From positions 34,476,458 to 34,540,457 of the forward strand of contig JASEVX010000013.1 of NCBI GenBank assembly GCA_031761405.1: a stretch of DNA of 64,000 nucleotides. The letters are read 5' to 3'. This DNA is from Serripes groenlandicus. Its lineage: Eukaryota; Mollusca; Bivalvia; Cardiida; Cardiidae. Shown here piece by piece: positions 1 through 11,190 of the stretch (the stretch's first letter is position 1; the number at the start of each line of letters is the position of its first letter). The notes beneath the pieces are model-generated. The model searched no databases. It had not been told where the DNA came from and was given only the letters and a program-made list of their open reading frames with translations. A program made the translations under genes and the position numbers.

Positions 1-360
1 TCTCAGCTTCAAATCATACGTCCTAAACTGATCTAAATCAAATATGAATCGGATACGGCAATATCTTTTTTAAATAAACACACTTGTCACATTATCAGCA
101 TTATAAGGAACACAGGACGAGAGTTATTTATAAACGCTTATTCACTGCACTGTTCCTTATCAAAACGCTGCGATTTTTTTATTTTATTTTAACTTTTACA
201 CATCTTATGATCTTGATTGAAACGGATTGTTTATAAATGGATGAATTTAAATGAGTATGATGGATTGATATCCAAAAGAAAAAAGACAACTTAATATATT
301 GTAGACATGTATTAAGTAGAGTTCATCAAGATATGCAAATACTGCATTCTGTAAATTGCT

Positions 361-615
361 TGATTGATTGGAAGTTACCGCGGTTTCAAGGGTAGTTCAG
401 TGATATTACGACGGCCCGTTCTTCTAATGCATGTTTCCTGGCAATCTCAAACCTGTACTATATTCAACATTCTTCCCAAGTATCTGGCTACATTCTGACA
501 TAGACGACATAGCCCTTTGATGGAAGGCGAATGCATATTGTCAATCGTTTGAAATAATAAGTGGTCTAGCTGCGGTTTGTATTCACAACCCGGTTTCTGA
601 CTTATACCTTTTGCG
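361..615 (-). mobile_element. SINE family A, old copy (block 1)
   Basis: On the minus strand this reads as a tRNA-derived SINE. The tail (TTGATTGATTGG on the plus strand) comes first, then the conserved body (CGACGGCCCGTTC, CAACATTCTTCCCAAGTATC). The tRNA-like head, near 600, is badly eroded. Copies at the same place in blocks 2 (21202) and 3 (46270) show that it inserted before the block duplicated. Confidence 0.7.
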
Positions 616-679
616 GTTCGCACAATAGGTGTATTCTCCAGTGTAGCGGGAGTGTTATTTATCCTTTTATCATTTGTTT

Positions 680-693
680 TCTTTTCTTTTCAG
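680..693 (+). other. Candidate 3' splice site upstream of ZNF array
   Basis: A run of TTTTCTTTTCTTTTCAG ends at 693 and is followed by TACAGCAGCTATCC. The same tract and AG occur at 21507 and 46626 in the other blocks, 270-400 bases before each finger ORF. A conserved polypyrimidine-AG at this place suggests that the finger array is a terminal exon with a spliced 5' leader. No donor has been identified. Confidence 0.45.
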
Positions 694-1092
694 TACAGCA
701 GCTATCCATTCCTGCAAAGGCTTCTTTTATTAATACATCAAACAAAATTTGACCATTGGTGCTTACACATGAACAAATTAAGCTAACATTTGAATATATA
801 TGTTAAAACATATAAGCCACATGATTATTTTATTGTTATTACATTTTACAAATGAGAATCCGAAAGATACAGTGGTTTGAGAGATTTGAACCAATTATAT
901 ATTTATATGTTTTAATTGCATTACACTATGATACTTACATCTATAGACGAAAAATGTAATGTAAAATAACTAATGAAAGTGTGTGGAAACTCCGCAATAT
1001 TCTAACAAAACACCTTTACTGCATAACTATCAGAGTTCTATTATTAGAGCATTTCATACTATATCATAATAACAATAAAAATATATACGATA

Positions 1093-1935
1093 ATGAATGA
1101 AAAGAAGAACTCGCACAGGAGAAAACACAATGGAGAGAAACCCTTTAAATGCGATATTTGTAAATATGCGTGTACAGCAAAAAAAGATATCATCAAACAC
1201 AAGCGAATACACACTGGAGAGAAACCATACCAATGTGATGTTTGTGAATATGCTTTTACAGATAGAAGTAATCTCACGAGACACAAGAGAATACATAATG
1301 GAGAGAAACCATACCAATGTGATGTGTGTGACTATTCTTTTACAGTAAAATGTAGCCTCAGCAGACACAGGAGAATACACACTGGAGAGAAACCATACCA
1401 ATGTGGTGTTTGTAAATATGCTTGTACAGATAGAAGTAGTCTCATCAAACACAAGCGAATACACACTGGAGAGAAACCATACCAATGTGATGTTTGTGAA
1501 TATGCTTTTACAGATAGTAGTAATCTCATGAGACACAAGAGAATACATACTGGAGAGACACCATACCAATGTGATGTTTGTGAATTTTCTTATGCAATAA
1601 AAGGTAATCTCATCAGACACGTGCGAATACATACTGGAGAGTAACCATACCGATGTGATATTTCTGAATATTCTTGTACATCAAGGAATAAGCTCATCAT
1701 GCACAAGAGAATACACTCTGGACAGAAACCATACCAATGTGATTTTTGTCAATATTTTTGTACAGTAAAATGCAGTTTCACTAGACACAAGAGAAGACAT
1801 ACTGGAGAGAAACGAGAAATAACCAAACTCCAAAGAAAACTAATCTATGCGCAACCTTATCAATGTGATTGTTGTGGATATGAAAGTAGTTCTAAGGATG
1901 ATTTGATTAAACATATTAAAGGGCAGTTAAGTTAA
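1093..1935 (+). pseudogene. C2H2 zinc-finger gene, copy 1 (nonsense-broken)
   Basis: This is a tandem C2H2 finger array with 84-base repeats and TGEKPYQC linkers; the family binds DNA in the nucleus. Six good fingers (first at about residue 20, C-x2-C-x12-H-x3-H) are read from ATG 1093. A TAA at 1642 then replaces the AAA of a TGEKP linker, a single-base change. The frame continues without shift to 1935 with a seventh finger whose second Cys is Ser, a good eighth finger, a basic spacer, and a C-terminal finger (CDCC start) whose last His is Gln. The product is truncated to 183 residues, or the copy is dead. An AATAAA lies at 2040. No KRAB, BTB or other effector domain is visible. Confidence 0.8.
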
Positions 1936-3602
1936 ACACCATGCCTGTGAATAATGTCTATTGATATAAGTGTCTTAATCAAGGTAAGAATATAAGAGAA
2001 ACAATATTACAGCGTTCCTGTTTAAATATCAGATTTATAAATAAAAATGGACATTGTATTATGATAATTTAAATTTAGATTTTGAATATTTTTATCCCTA
2101 AGTTTATATTGCATTATAAATATCCATAATTTCAAATTCGTGTGATCTTACTGTTGACATTGAAGTAGAAGATGTACATCTCATACTGCCATGTTTGAAT
2201 ATGCCAATTCTTTATGGGGCATTATTACCAGATATGTTCTGGAATGTCTTCTGCTGGCATTTTAACTATACACCGAATTACATGCTTTCTCACAATGAAT
2301 GTATTACTTACATAACCATAGAGCTATAAAATAATTATGTGTTGTGTGATTTGAACTTTAGCTGAAAAATATCAAAAACGTGTTGAACGCTTATGTAGGA
2401 TAATTGCTAAAAAAATGTTTATATATTTGCACTTTCAGACTGATATTATTTCACATTGTTTGTTCAGTGTCATGGAAGCTATGATAAGTATTTATTTAGT
2501 TCAGTTTTATGTTTGAAAATATTACTACAATGACCATCTGTTAAGCAAAATTATTTTATGAGTTTGATCAATATTGGAAGTAACATTTTTCATCTCTCAA
2601 CAAACAACTGAAATTTCTTATCTTCATAAAACTCCCGTATACCGTTGCACGTTTTTTTGTAAACATCCAAGTGCAGTGTTTGTTTTTAGCTATTGCTGTC
2701 GACCTGTGTTCCTTATCGGTCGTCAACATTTGTGAACTAACTAGAGGCCACAGTTTTCATCCAATCGTAATCGAACTTCTTCAGTCTTGATGGTATCTAG
2801 TATAAGCTAAAAGTTGTCGCTGTCTGGTTTCAAACTTGATAACTAAGCCAGATTTAAGAAAAATATTGTCAACACTCTGTATTTTACATTTTAACATGAC
2901 TTTGTTCGCCCTGTGTCCCTAATCGGTCAGTTCAAATATGAAGCATGTAAGTTCAAGAAATAGGTTACTGGGCCATGTATATAATAATTATCTTGTAGAC
3001 AGGGTTAAGAAAAATATTGTCAACACTCTTGATGACACATTTTTAACATGACTTTGTTCGCCCTGTGTTCCTAATCGGTCAGTTCAAATATGAAGCATGT
3101 AAGTTCAAGAAATAGGTTACTGGGCAATGTATATAATACTGATCGTGTAGACAGGGGGTTACGGCCACAATTTTGACTTTATGATATTGAAACCTTATCA
3201 TATTGTTTGTTTTGCGAACATGCACGCTAAGGTCAAGTATGTATCAGGTCTAACCAAACACTAGGTTAGTGGTCCAAATAAAAAAAATATATAAGGGACC
3301 TCTAGAGGTCGCCGTTTGGTATTTAGCATGTTGAAACTTACTTTGCCAGACAAGTGTATAGCCAATATATTTCAAATATATAGCATGGCAGGTCAAAAAC
3401 ATGCTCACTATACCAAAATCAAGTACATTCGTGTTGACACTAGAAGCCGTATTTTATAATAAAGCATGTTGGACCGCTGTCAGATGGTTCGGCTTGAAGA
3501 TATCTAGAATAAGTTAAAACAAATGGTCATGTCGATTCAACAACTAGATCACTGGGTCAAATAAAGAAAAGTCTTGTGGTCGCGATAAATGCAGCATTTT
3601 TA
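1936..3602 (+). other. 3' flank of ZNF copy 1, no gene seen
   Basis: This AT-rich flank is conserved in blocks 2 (23237-24540) and 3 (48027-48815 plus 52462-52910). It is likely 3' UTR followed by intergenic DNA. No coding potential is seen. It holds the 151-base duplication listed separately. Confidence 0.5.
2854..3158. repeat. 151-base direct duplication
   Basis: TTAAGAAAAATATTGTC at 2854 recurs at 3005, followed by near-identical sequence (CTTTGTTCGCCCTGTG, GTTCAAGAAATAGG). Blocks 2 and 3 have one copy, so the duplication is specific to block 1. Confidence 0.75.
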
Positions 3603-4370
3603 AATCACCTCAGCCGAAGGCTCAATGTGATCTTTTCTGATCACTCTCTTGCCGTCGTTAATTATTAGCTTTAAACACCATATCCTCCTAAACCAATGGA
3701 CCAAGTGCAATTAAACTTTACAGGAATGATCATTTGTTCGCTCTCTTTCAAAAAAGTTCAAAGATTTAATTATATGAAGTACTTTGGTTGCTGCTGCATC
3801 AGAAAGAGTGGAAATTGCCAATCTTTAAATTTATTCTCCTCTGAATCCGCTTGTCAGATTGCAAAATAATTTGATTGAAATGTTCTTCGGGTGACCATCT
3901 CCGAATATTTATCAGAATATTGAGTTGTGGAAAAACGTGGTAGCCAGACGCCATCAGAAAATGGGCAAAATTACATTTATTTTGATAAATTCCATCCTTA
4001 TGAACGTGCTTGTCTGATATCAAGATAAAGCTGTTTACATGTTCGTTTATCGACCCTCTACACAATTTCTCAAGCAATAACGATTGGCTGAAAAACATAG
4101 CATACATTTGGCATCAGAAAGGGGTTTTTATTAATATTTAGCTTCAAATAACATCTCCTTATCCACTTGACCAATTTCAAACAAACGTTAAAGGAATGTT
4201 ACTTTCGGGGTCCTCTTTCAAAATTGTTGAAAAATTTAAATAATACCAGAACTTCGGTAGCAGCGATATTAGAAAGGGAGATCAATTACATAACTTTAAA
4301 AACAATATCTTTTAATCCATTTGTCGGAATCAAATATAATTTGAAAAATCAGACTGAAGTTTCTCGTCAG
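3603..4370 (+). mobile_element. H2 cassette, block 1 copy (3'-truncated)
   Basis: The 5' end is a stem-loop (TCACCTCAGCC / GGCTCAATGTGATC) after a run of five Ts, followed by a CCGTCG box and diverged H2 monomers (GAATCCGCTTGTCAGATTGC, TTCTTCGGGTGACCATC, CATCAGAAA). The usual 3' hairpin with TCTTGTTT is missing, and SINE sequence follows. The cassette occurs at the same place in blocks 2 and 3. Confidence 0.6.
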
Positions 4371-4379
4371 TTAAACAGT

Positions 4380-4630
4380 TGTATAATGGGATGGCGGCCA
4401 GTCAAGCTTACCATATGTGTCTTGACTATCTCACACCAGTACTCCATACAACGTTCTTCCTAAGCAACTGGCTACCTACCCACATATACTTTTTAAGCTA
4501 TTTGTTGACGAGGAATGACCATTGTGACACTTAATGTGTCAATCAATGGAAATAAACAAAATGCCAGGCTGAGGTTCGAACCAGCGAACCCATGAGTAAA
4601 ATCAGACATAAACGTGGCTACCTCGTATAG
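4380..4630 (-). mobile_element. SINE family A, shared old copy (block 1)
   Basis: Minus-strand SINE body (GGCGGCCAGTCAAGC, CACCAGTACTCCATACAAC, CCTAAGCAACTGGCTACC) and a tRNA-like head near 4570-4620 (GAGGTTCGAACCAGC is the inverted B box). Orthologous copies lie at 27835 and 53756. Confidence 0.7.
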
Positions 4631-4969
4631 ATATATGATGACTGCCTCATACAGAACGTTCACGATTGATCTTTGTGTCAGTCAATAAAACTGTCTACAA
4701 TGTTTATTGTATCTCGAGATTTTCTTGGACAAAAAACGAGCACCTGCGCATAGATATCTAGGTGTAAAAAGTATATTAGAGATTACATTTGATGCGGTGT
4801 CGTTAGTTTCAATATACGTACAGCGATGTAGTTTAGTCTTACTTTAATGAGAGCTATCGCGGTTGGATTTCATTAATGCAAATCCATTCCGTAAATAGGT
4901 CGAGCACATGCGCTGACACTATATATTTCAGCCTCCTTTTCATTTACACATACTTACATGTATGTGAGA

Positions 4970-5090
4970 CGACAGCTAAGTTACATAGTGTCGGTCTGAC
5001 GTCCCGGGTTCTATTTCTGTGAGAGCGGGTCAACATTTGGGATGTCACAAGCAGTCGGCCTGAGTACTGATTGAATAACCAGGATGTAGA
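4970..5090 (+). mobile_element. tRNA-like SINE head, family E (block 1)
   Basis: GACAGCTAAGTTACATAGTG resembles an A box and GTCCCGGGTTCTATTTCTG a B box, followed by GAGAGCGGGTCAACATTTGG. The same sequence occurs in block 2 (28493) and block 3 (53993). The B box is degenerate (GGTTCTATT rather than GGTTCGATT), so it is a fossil SINE and not a tRNA gene. Confidence 0.45.
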
Positions 5091-5455
5091 GATCGAAATT
5101 GCTTTGTATCACTTGTAAGGACTCCTTTACAATCGATGCAATATTCATTTTCATTAATCCTTACCCACATGCACACGTATTTCGATGCATCTCCAGCAGA
5201 CGGCCTTTCAATACATATCTTCATGTTCTTGTCATGATGTATCCAAATATATACAACTTTATACCATTGATTTGTAGAAGTTCCGTATATTTAAACGCAA
5301 TTATAGGATGGCCGCCTACCTTGAAGAGTCATGACAAATTTGGATTGTTAATGTTCAAGGTTAGCGAATTGTCAAGGAATTTTGAAATTGGGCAGTGAAC
5401 AAATGTAACTTCAGTAAAAGTCAAGGAAAAGTAATTTTCGCGAAGCTGAGTGTTA

Positions 5456-5709
5456 ATAAAGATTTATTATATGTAGTTTTGTGATAAAAGGAGATATATA
5501 TAGTACTAATCAAATAATGAACTTTGTAAATATGAGATTTAAAATATGGAAATGTTGCAAAAGAAGTTAAAAGTATCGAATCATGAGTGTCTTAAATTTT
5601 GAGAAATCAAGAGCTACGTGCTAGTCAATCTTCCAGTAAAATTCACCATCTAGTATACACCTTAAGTCCGTAATGATAATCAACCAATTAATTGGATTTA
5701 CAACGCTCT
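5456..5709. other. Short unique spacer
   Basis: AT-rich sequence between the end of block 1 and the 96-base array; nothing recognised. Confidence 0.3.
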
Positions 5710-6470
5710 CAACATTAATTTAGTTATGTAACAATGACAGGATATTTAGCCATGGTCCCTGGATAAATAACTACGTGTAGTACTTGGCTTGATTTATATT
5801 AATGTCAACAATAATTCAGTTATGTAACAGTGACAGGGTATATATCTATGGTTCCTGGATAAATAACTTCATGTAGTACTTGGCTAGGTTTATATCAATG
5901 TCAACAGTAATTCAGTTATGTAACCATGACAGGATATTTATCTATGGTCCCTCGATATATAACTACATGTAGTACTTGGCTAGGTTTATATCAATGTCAA
6001 CATTAATTCAGTTGTGTAACAATGACAGGATAAATATCTGTGGTCCCTGGATAAATAACTACATGTAGTATTTGGCTTGGTTTATATCAATGTCAAGAGT
6101 AATTCAGTTATGTAACAATGACAGAATATTCGTCTATGGTCCCTGGATAAATAACTACATGTAGTACTTGGCTAGGTTTCTATCAATGTCAACAGTAATT
6201 CATTTATATAACAATGACAGGATATTTATCTATGGTTCCTGGATAAATAACTACATGTAGTACTTGGCTAGGTTTATATCAATGTCAACAGTAATTCAGT
6301 TATGTAACCATGACAGGATATTTTTATTTATGGTACCTCGATATATAACTACATTTAGTACTTGGCTAGGTTTATATCAATGTCAACATTAATTCAGTTG
6401 TGTATCAATGACAGGATAATTATCTATGGTCCCTGGATAAATAACTACATGTAGTACTTTGCTTATATCA
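5710..6470. repeat. Tandem array of a 96-base monomer, about 8 copies
   Basis: The anchor AATTCAGTTATGTAAC (or variants) starts at 5717, 5813, 5909, 6005, 6101, 6197, 6293 and 6391. This gives six intervals of exactly 96 bases and one of 98. Each monomer contains ATGACAGGATATTTATC, GGTCCCTGGATAAATAACTA and ATGTAGTACTTGGCTAGG. The array ends where SINE-like sequence begins at about 6475. It is a minisatellite with no coding potential. Confidence 0.9.
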
Positions 6471-6550
6471 ATGGGCATAGCATCATGGCAGCCGCAAGAA
6501 GGATCCAACCCTGAACGCGCACGATCATGATTACGACCATTTGGCGGAAT

Positions 6551-6770
6551 TCGCCGTGTTCGAGTGGTTAGCGTCGGGGATCTGAAACCGGGCGTCCCGG
6601 GTTCGATTCCCAGTCGCGGCACGACGGTCATGGTGGAGTGCCCTTGGGTGATGCACATTTTCTAGCGTAATACTGGTTTGTTTACACAGGGATCATACAT
6701 AAGTTAACTGTCGACGTGATATAACTGAAAGGATATTGCAAACGGCGTTACACCCAAATCAAACTATCCG
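6551..6770 (+). mobile_element. SINE family B, full-length
   Basis: The tRNA-like head has an A box in TTCGAGTGGTTAGCGTCGGG and a B box in CCCGGGTTCGATTCCCAG. The body is ACGGTCATGGTGGAGTGCCC and ACTGGTTTGTTTACACAGGG, and the tail is GTGATATAACTG ... AACGGCGTTACACCC. The head looks closest to a Ser/Leu-type tRNA (inference). The downstream core and tail are shared in style with families A and C. Confidence 0.85.
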
Positions 6771-6867
6771 TTCGGCCATAATATGTGTCGGCATGAAACT
6801 AACTACACAGAGACAAATAATTAGAGTAATCTCTCTTAGCTGTACGATACGTAGTCTGTGTACTCAG

Positions 6868-7321
6868 TAGAAATGCGTATCGTACACATTTTTTTAAAAT
6901 ATGTGAGCCGAGTTCCAGGACAAACTGTATTCCCACAATTTCTCCCTTATTATTGAAGCAAATCCTATATTGTGGGTACTCAAACGAATCGTCTCACTGA
7001 GGATTAGAGGATCAAATAAGGAATTTAGAAATGTATAACGCCCCTTTTCGTTATTCTTTCTTGTTCTCTTAGTTTCTGACATTCTTTGGGACTAGTAGAA
7101 ATGCTTATCGTACAAAGTAGATTTTTTTTAAATATATGAGCCATGTTCGTGGATAAACTGAATTCAGCTCTTTTTCCCACAATTTCTCTCTTATTATTAA
7201 AGCAAACCCTATAGTGTGGGTACTCAAAAGAATCGGATCAAATAAGGATTTTAGAAATGCAAAACGCCCTTTATCGTTATTCTTACTTGTTCTCTTAGTT
7301 TCTGATATTCTTTGGGACTAT
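6868..7321. repeat. 228-base tandem duplication
   Basis: TAGAAATGCGTATCGTAC at 6868 recurs as TAGAAATGCTTATCGTAC at 7096. Both copies end in TTCTTTGGGACTA and share CACAATTTCTC and ATAGTGTGGGTACTCAAA-like segments. The second copy has a small internal deletion. No protein is recognised. Confidence 0.8.
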
Positions 7322-9082
7322 AGTATAAGACCGTAAACCGGCTAATTGACTAGTATGTTTTTATTTTCCGGCTTTTACACCAATAGAGACGACGCTCTTT
7401 TGACATGGTGTAGCAAGCAAAGGTATATAGAGACAATCTTTCTTTTATAGATCAAACCGATTTACTCTTTCAAACTTCAAAAACAGTTTGCTTCTTTATT
7501 CGGTAAAACAGCATCCCAAACTTTGTTCTGGCAATCAAAATATTAACTTCGATACAGATATACCTGTACCACAGACTGATGGCACATCAACATCACCTAC
7601 TTTATCATATAAATCCTCTCTGGGAGTGTCAAAATACCATTAAAGAAATACTACTTATATAGTTATATGACACAACTAGTTGTTTTCCAGTATTTCGGTC
7701 GAGTCCTTTTTACAACGCGGAAACCAAACTATGAAAATGACGTCACGTCAGTGCGGTTTGACGTCATAACGTTAGTCACTTTGGCGCCAAAAACCAGTAT
7801 ATTTCATGTAGAAATATGGTTAACATTATATACATGTTTTCGAAACACGCGTTATTTTATTATATCACTTTATGTGATAAAAAGAATATCTCGTTCGTGT
7901 TCATTTATTATCACTTAATAAACTCTTTAACTAGTAGTCCAAGCTGAATATGACGCTCGCCAAGACTCGCGGTTTACTATCTTACTAACTTAGTAAACTC
8001 GTTTAATAAAAGTTACAAGACGAATTTTGATGCTAGGCATCAAAGACGCCGCGCATGATTTTAAAGCATGACTTAAAGGGAAGCAGATGCAGTTCAATAC
8101 ATTTAAATAACCTGTGCAAACGGACAGGATGTAAATATATTGAACAAGAAGGCCAAATGTACCTTTATCTTAAACAAGAAGGCCAAAATGTTCCTTTATT
8201 GCTCACCTGGATACCATAGTCTATAATAAAATGTTATCAAGAGCTAAAAGGTCCATGTTGACGTAGGAGATACACTTTATATGATACGATCTATGTGATA
8301 TTGAGTATGTAAAGTTTAGTCGTGAAATGACAAGTTAAGTCTTCAAACCATTTGGTTTACCGTTTGCTTAACATTGACTGCAACAATAAAGTGTCATACA
8401 AGCTGAAGTTTCTTAATTTTAAATCTGCTCTAACTAGATCAATAAGATAAACGAAAAACATAGGTACTGAAATATTAACAGATATTAACTTAAGAGTTAA
8501 TGCCTATAGTTATAAGTTAAGTGTGACACAAGCTTTGGAAGGGATGTCTATTCTCCTTCCAGTTGAGCAGAAGTATGATAACAAATTTAAAGATATTTAA
8601 TATCAAAATTAAGCATTTATGAAATTAAAAAAAAAAGTTCTCATGTATAGTCAACATATAACAAGAATACGATGGTCTGAATGAACAACTGTATGGGGAG
8701 GAACGTTTTAAATTTAGTAATACAGGAGAAATAAAAAGGAAAACACATCGCCCGAATCTTTTTTCTGAGCTCGTCAGAGCAGTAAACTAAACAATTAAAA
8801 CAGCGTAGCCTAGTGAACTCCGTAAACCAACTCATAAAAAAAGCTTAGCCTAGTTAGTTGAGGAACAGTTATTAAAAACAATTTAAATGTGTCTAAAGTT
8901 TTGTAACAACGGTAAAAGATGTATGTATTTTGTATCTTGTTGTTTCTTAAATCAGTTAATACAATTTATTCAATCATAAAGGCTGTTTTTTCAAACATAT
9001 TGTAGAGTTTTTCTTTACAATACTATTTGTTGGTTGCTCCCTTTTCGATTACGTCACCCCATGGTACAAACCTATCCCATAC
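7322..9082. other. Gene-free AT-rich stretch with CRE-like sites
   Basis: No coding region is recognised. Two TGACGTCA palindromes lie at 7739-7746 and 7759-7766, close to inverted AT-rich sequence (ATCACTTTATGTGATAAA near 7862 and TTATTATCACTTAATAAA near 7905), a layout like the palindromic elements in block 2 and at 58.2-58.7 kb. A fragment of an H1 terminus is listed separately. Confidence 0.4.
8145..8215 (-). mobile_element. H1-type 3' terminus, two tandem remnants
   Basis: AACAAGAAGGCCAAA occurs twice (about 8145 and 8175). The second is followed by TGTTCCTTTATTGCTCACC. This is the reverse complement of a decayed H1 3' end (GGTGAGC, hairpin arm, TCTTGTT). Two termini in a row with little between them suggest nested or repeated end use. 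Confidence 0.5.
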
Positions 9083-9108
9083 TGACGCCGCGCTTCAACG
9101 CGGCGTCA
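9083..9108. other. Perfect GC-rich hairpin
   Basis: TGACGCCGCG / CGCGGCGTCA form a perfect 10-base stem around a CTTCAA loop, in otherwise AT-rich DNA. No gene ends here that it could terminate. Its role is unknown. Confidence 0.6.
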
Positions 9109-10021
9109 ATAATAAATAAACACTCATGAAATATCTACACAAATATTACAGTGAAATAGTTTGTTTGTTTACATGTATGCGTAAAATACGATTGTAGTAC
9201 ATCTGTAGTTGCTTACATGTTTTGTTTTTGTTTTATTTGTAGTTAACGCCGTTTTCATCTGGTCTTATACCAACATGACAATTAGCCATTATAACTAGGT
9301 GTCTAAGAAAGTCAAGGCTAGATAAGCAGGGTTCAAACCTTCCGAGTTGTATAAGCTTTCTGTGTATTTTTAATTAACCAGGGTACAATTCCACTAACTA
9401 TACTTAGCTCAAAATATTACTTAAATTCTTTAAAACATATTTCATCAATTGTGTTTCCCGAATATTCTGTAAAACTTGAACGGTTTGAGTAAATGACTCT
9501 AAGTTGACATAAATAGTTACCTTGCTGACTTACAATAAGTGTAAAGAAATGATTTTAATTTGGCACTTTTATTAGGGAAACCAAAAATGATGAAAAATAC
9601 TTTTAAGTATTTAAGTATTACTTAGCGCTAAGTCAGGTTGGTGGAATTGGAATCTGGCAATATCAATATTGTTTGTACATGTACGTTTTCAGGCATAGAC
9701 CGACTTTCTTACGGCTTTTCCCTGAATGGCCGTGCGATCTCGCCGTTAATGATGACATTACTAGGATTTATGGGCCCCTGTGGCAGTCCTTGTGAATATT
9801 CATCGTGTGTAAGGTTTGTGCTAGCGGACACCTCTGTTAAGCAGCCAGTTGTAGGTAATAAAAACCAAAGTATTTTATATTATGTTTGGCTTGGTTTGTT
9901 TGTGGAGTCACCTGTAATCAGTAGCAGAATAAATTTAACTTTTACATAGGCGTCGGGCTGCCGTAGACAAGTTTGACTATATATACTTATTCTGAAGTTG
10001 GCCTGAATTGTGTTTCAAATA
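9109..10021. other. No gene recognised
   Basis: AT-rich sequence. The longest open frame (9638-9949, 103 codons) has no recognisable motif and overlaps repeat-like DNA. Confidence 0.3.
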
Positions 10022-10351
10022 TCACATGACAGTTCCGAGTTGATTTTCTGTCGTCCGCTAGCATTTCTTTTTAGGTAAGGTACTAACGTTGCTTCTTGAA
10101 TTCTCAAACGATATATGAGCCGTCCTGCGAGAAAACCAACATTTCGGACTCTGCGTAAAGTATCTGTTTCAGGAATAATTATTCTATACCTCTGTTCCCC
10201 TAAGACGGTATGTGTTGGCCCGAATCAATCTACGCGTACTGCACAGGTTGATCTGGTAGATTCATTACGCAGAGTTCATAATGTTGGTTTTCTCGCGGGA
10301 CGGCTCATATAAACCGGAGACAACAGCATTCCATCCGAAACTGTCATGTGA
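10022..10351. mobile_element. Foldback (palindromic) element
   Basis: Inner arms at 10113-10158 and 10265-10310 are inverted copies 46 bases long (ATATGAGCCGTCCTGCGAG against CTCGCGGGACGGCTCATAT). They enclose about 106 bases. Outer arms, TCACATGACAGTTCCGA (10022) and TCCGAAACTGTCATGTGA (10334), are inverted too. The GAGAAAACCAACAT core inside each arm resembles an abundant palindromic repeat I recall from bivalve genomes (memory, not searched). It is non-coding, and both frames through it are shadows. Confidence 0.75.
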
Positions 10352-11034
10352 CACCTAGGGATCAATATTCCTGGCCAAGTAAATCATAACTGAAATTACG
10401 TGTCTTTTTCGGTCACAGTCGATCTATGGAAGTTTCCGTGAGATTTGTACGGCTTATGTGCGAACAAGAAAACCCTTTATCAGACTGTGCGGATAAGCAG
10501 GTTGATCCGGGTCTTGCATATTTGCAAAAAGCAAGAAGGTCGACGTTCCTGGTGCGTTTCATTGTAAAGTTGACTTTTCCTAAGATTCCAGCAAGTGAAC
10601 TTACGACTTGTCGTTTATCTAGAACCAATTCCGGGAACGGGTCTATCTTTTGAAGACAGCCTAGCAGTACGAGCAATTAGAACTACTACATCAAAAAGGC
10701 AGCAGATGACTTTGAGAGCATTTCGGGGAAAAGTGAAAGCTCTTGTAAGATTAATTATTAAATAAAGTTAAAAAAATTATGTCAAAAGGAGAAATTGCTC
10801 ATTTAGAGTAATGTCTCCTCTTGTCTCAATGTATTTAAAAGCCGCATTCTGCAATGACGTCAGAAAGTATCTATAACGGGAATATGGCTTGCTGTTTATT
10901 ATAAAACAAATGTGTATAAATTAGATCCAAAGCTGACAATACAATAATGAATGAAGCATACATCGAGGGATAACTCGAACTTATTTATTTTACATCGATT
11001 GTGAAACAAGCTTAAAGCTTATAATAATTACGCT
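10352..11034. other. No gene recognised; weak dispersed repeat
   Basis: 10440-10530 (GTACGGCTTATGTGCGAACA, AAGAAAACCC) resembles a decayed half of the preceding foldback family. 10780-10880 (GGAGAAATTGCTCATTTAG, AGAAAGTATCTATA) is similar to 42040-42120. No coding gene is seen. Confidence 0.35.
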
Positions 11035-11190
11035 CTATGTCTGCTTCCTGGAGACAAAAACCAGTACTCGCGCCGATTTGCGTGAACAAATCCCGAAGAC
11101 ACAACCCGCTCGTAACGGGATTCGGACCGGAGATCTTTTTTACGAGAGGCCGACGCTTTAGCACTGCAGAACTGTCTTCAACGATCAGAT
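11035..11190 (-). mobile_element. tRNA-headed SINE, family D (probable)
   Basis: Read on the minus strand: GTGCTAAAGCGTCGGCCTCT (A-box-like), GGTCCGAATCCCG (B-box-like), then GTACTGGTTTTTGTCTCC and AGGAAGCAGAC, which parallel the ACTGG ... CCCAGGAA body of family C. There is a single copy here, so the family assignment is tentative. Confidence 0.45.

Larger units (their letters stand above)
1..5455. repeat. ZNF segmental duplication, block 1
   Basis: This stretch is paralogous, in the same order, to parts of blocks 2 and 3. The opening bases recur near 20273 and 45923. Shared landmarks are a minus-strand SINE (361), a polypyrimidine tract plus CAG (693), the finger array (1093), an H2 cassette (3603), a second minus SINE (4380) and a tRNA-like sequence (4970). 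Similarity ends near 5455, matching about 54485 in block 3. The left edge lies outside the window. Block 1 lacks the large insertions of the other two, so it is the most compact copy. Confidence 0.85.

Noticed and set aside
6389..6658. Minus-strand frame of 89 codons (RLGIEPGTPGF)
   Set aside because: Translation of an inverted SINE B head, a well-known type of false ORF.
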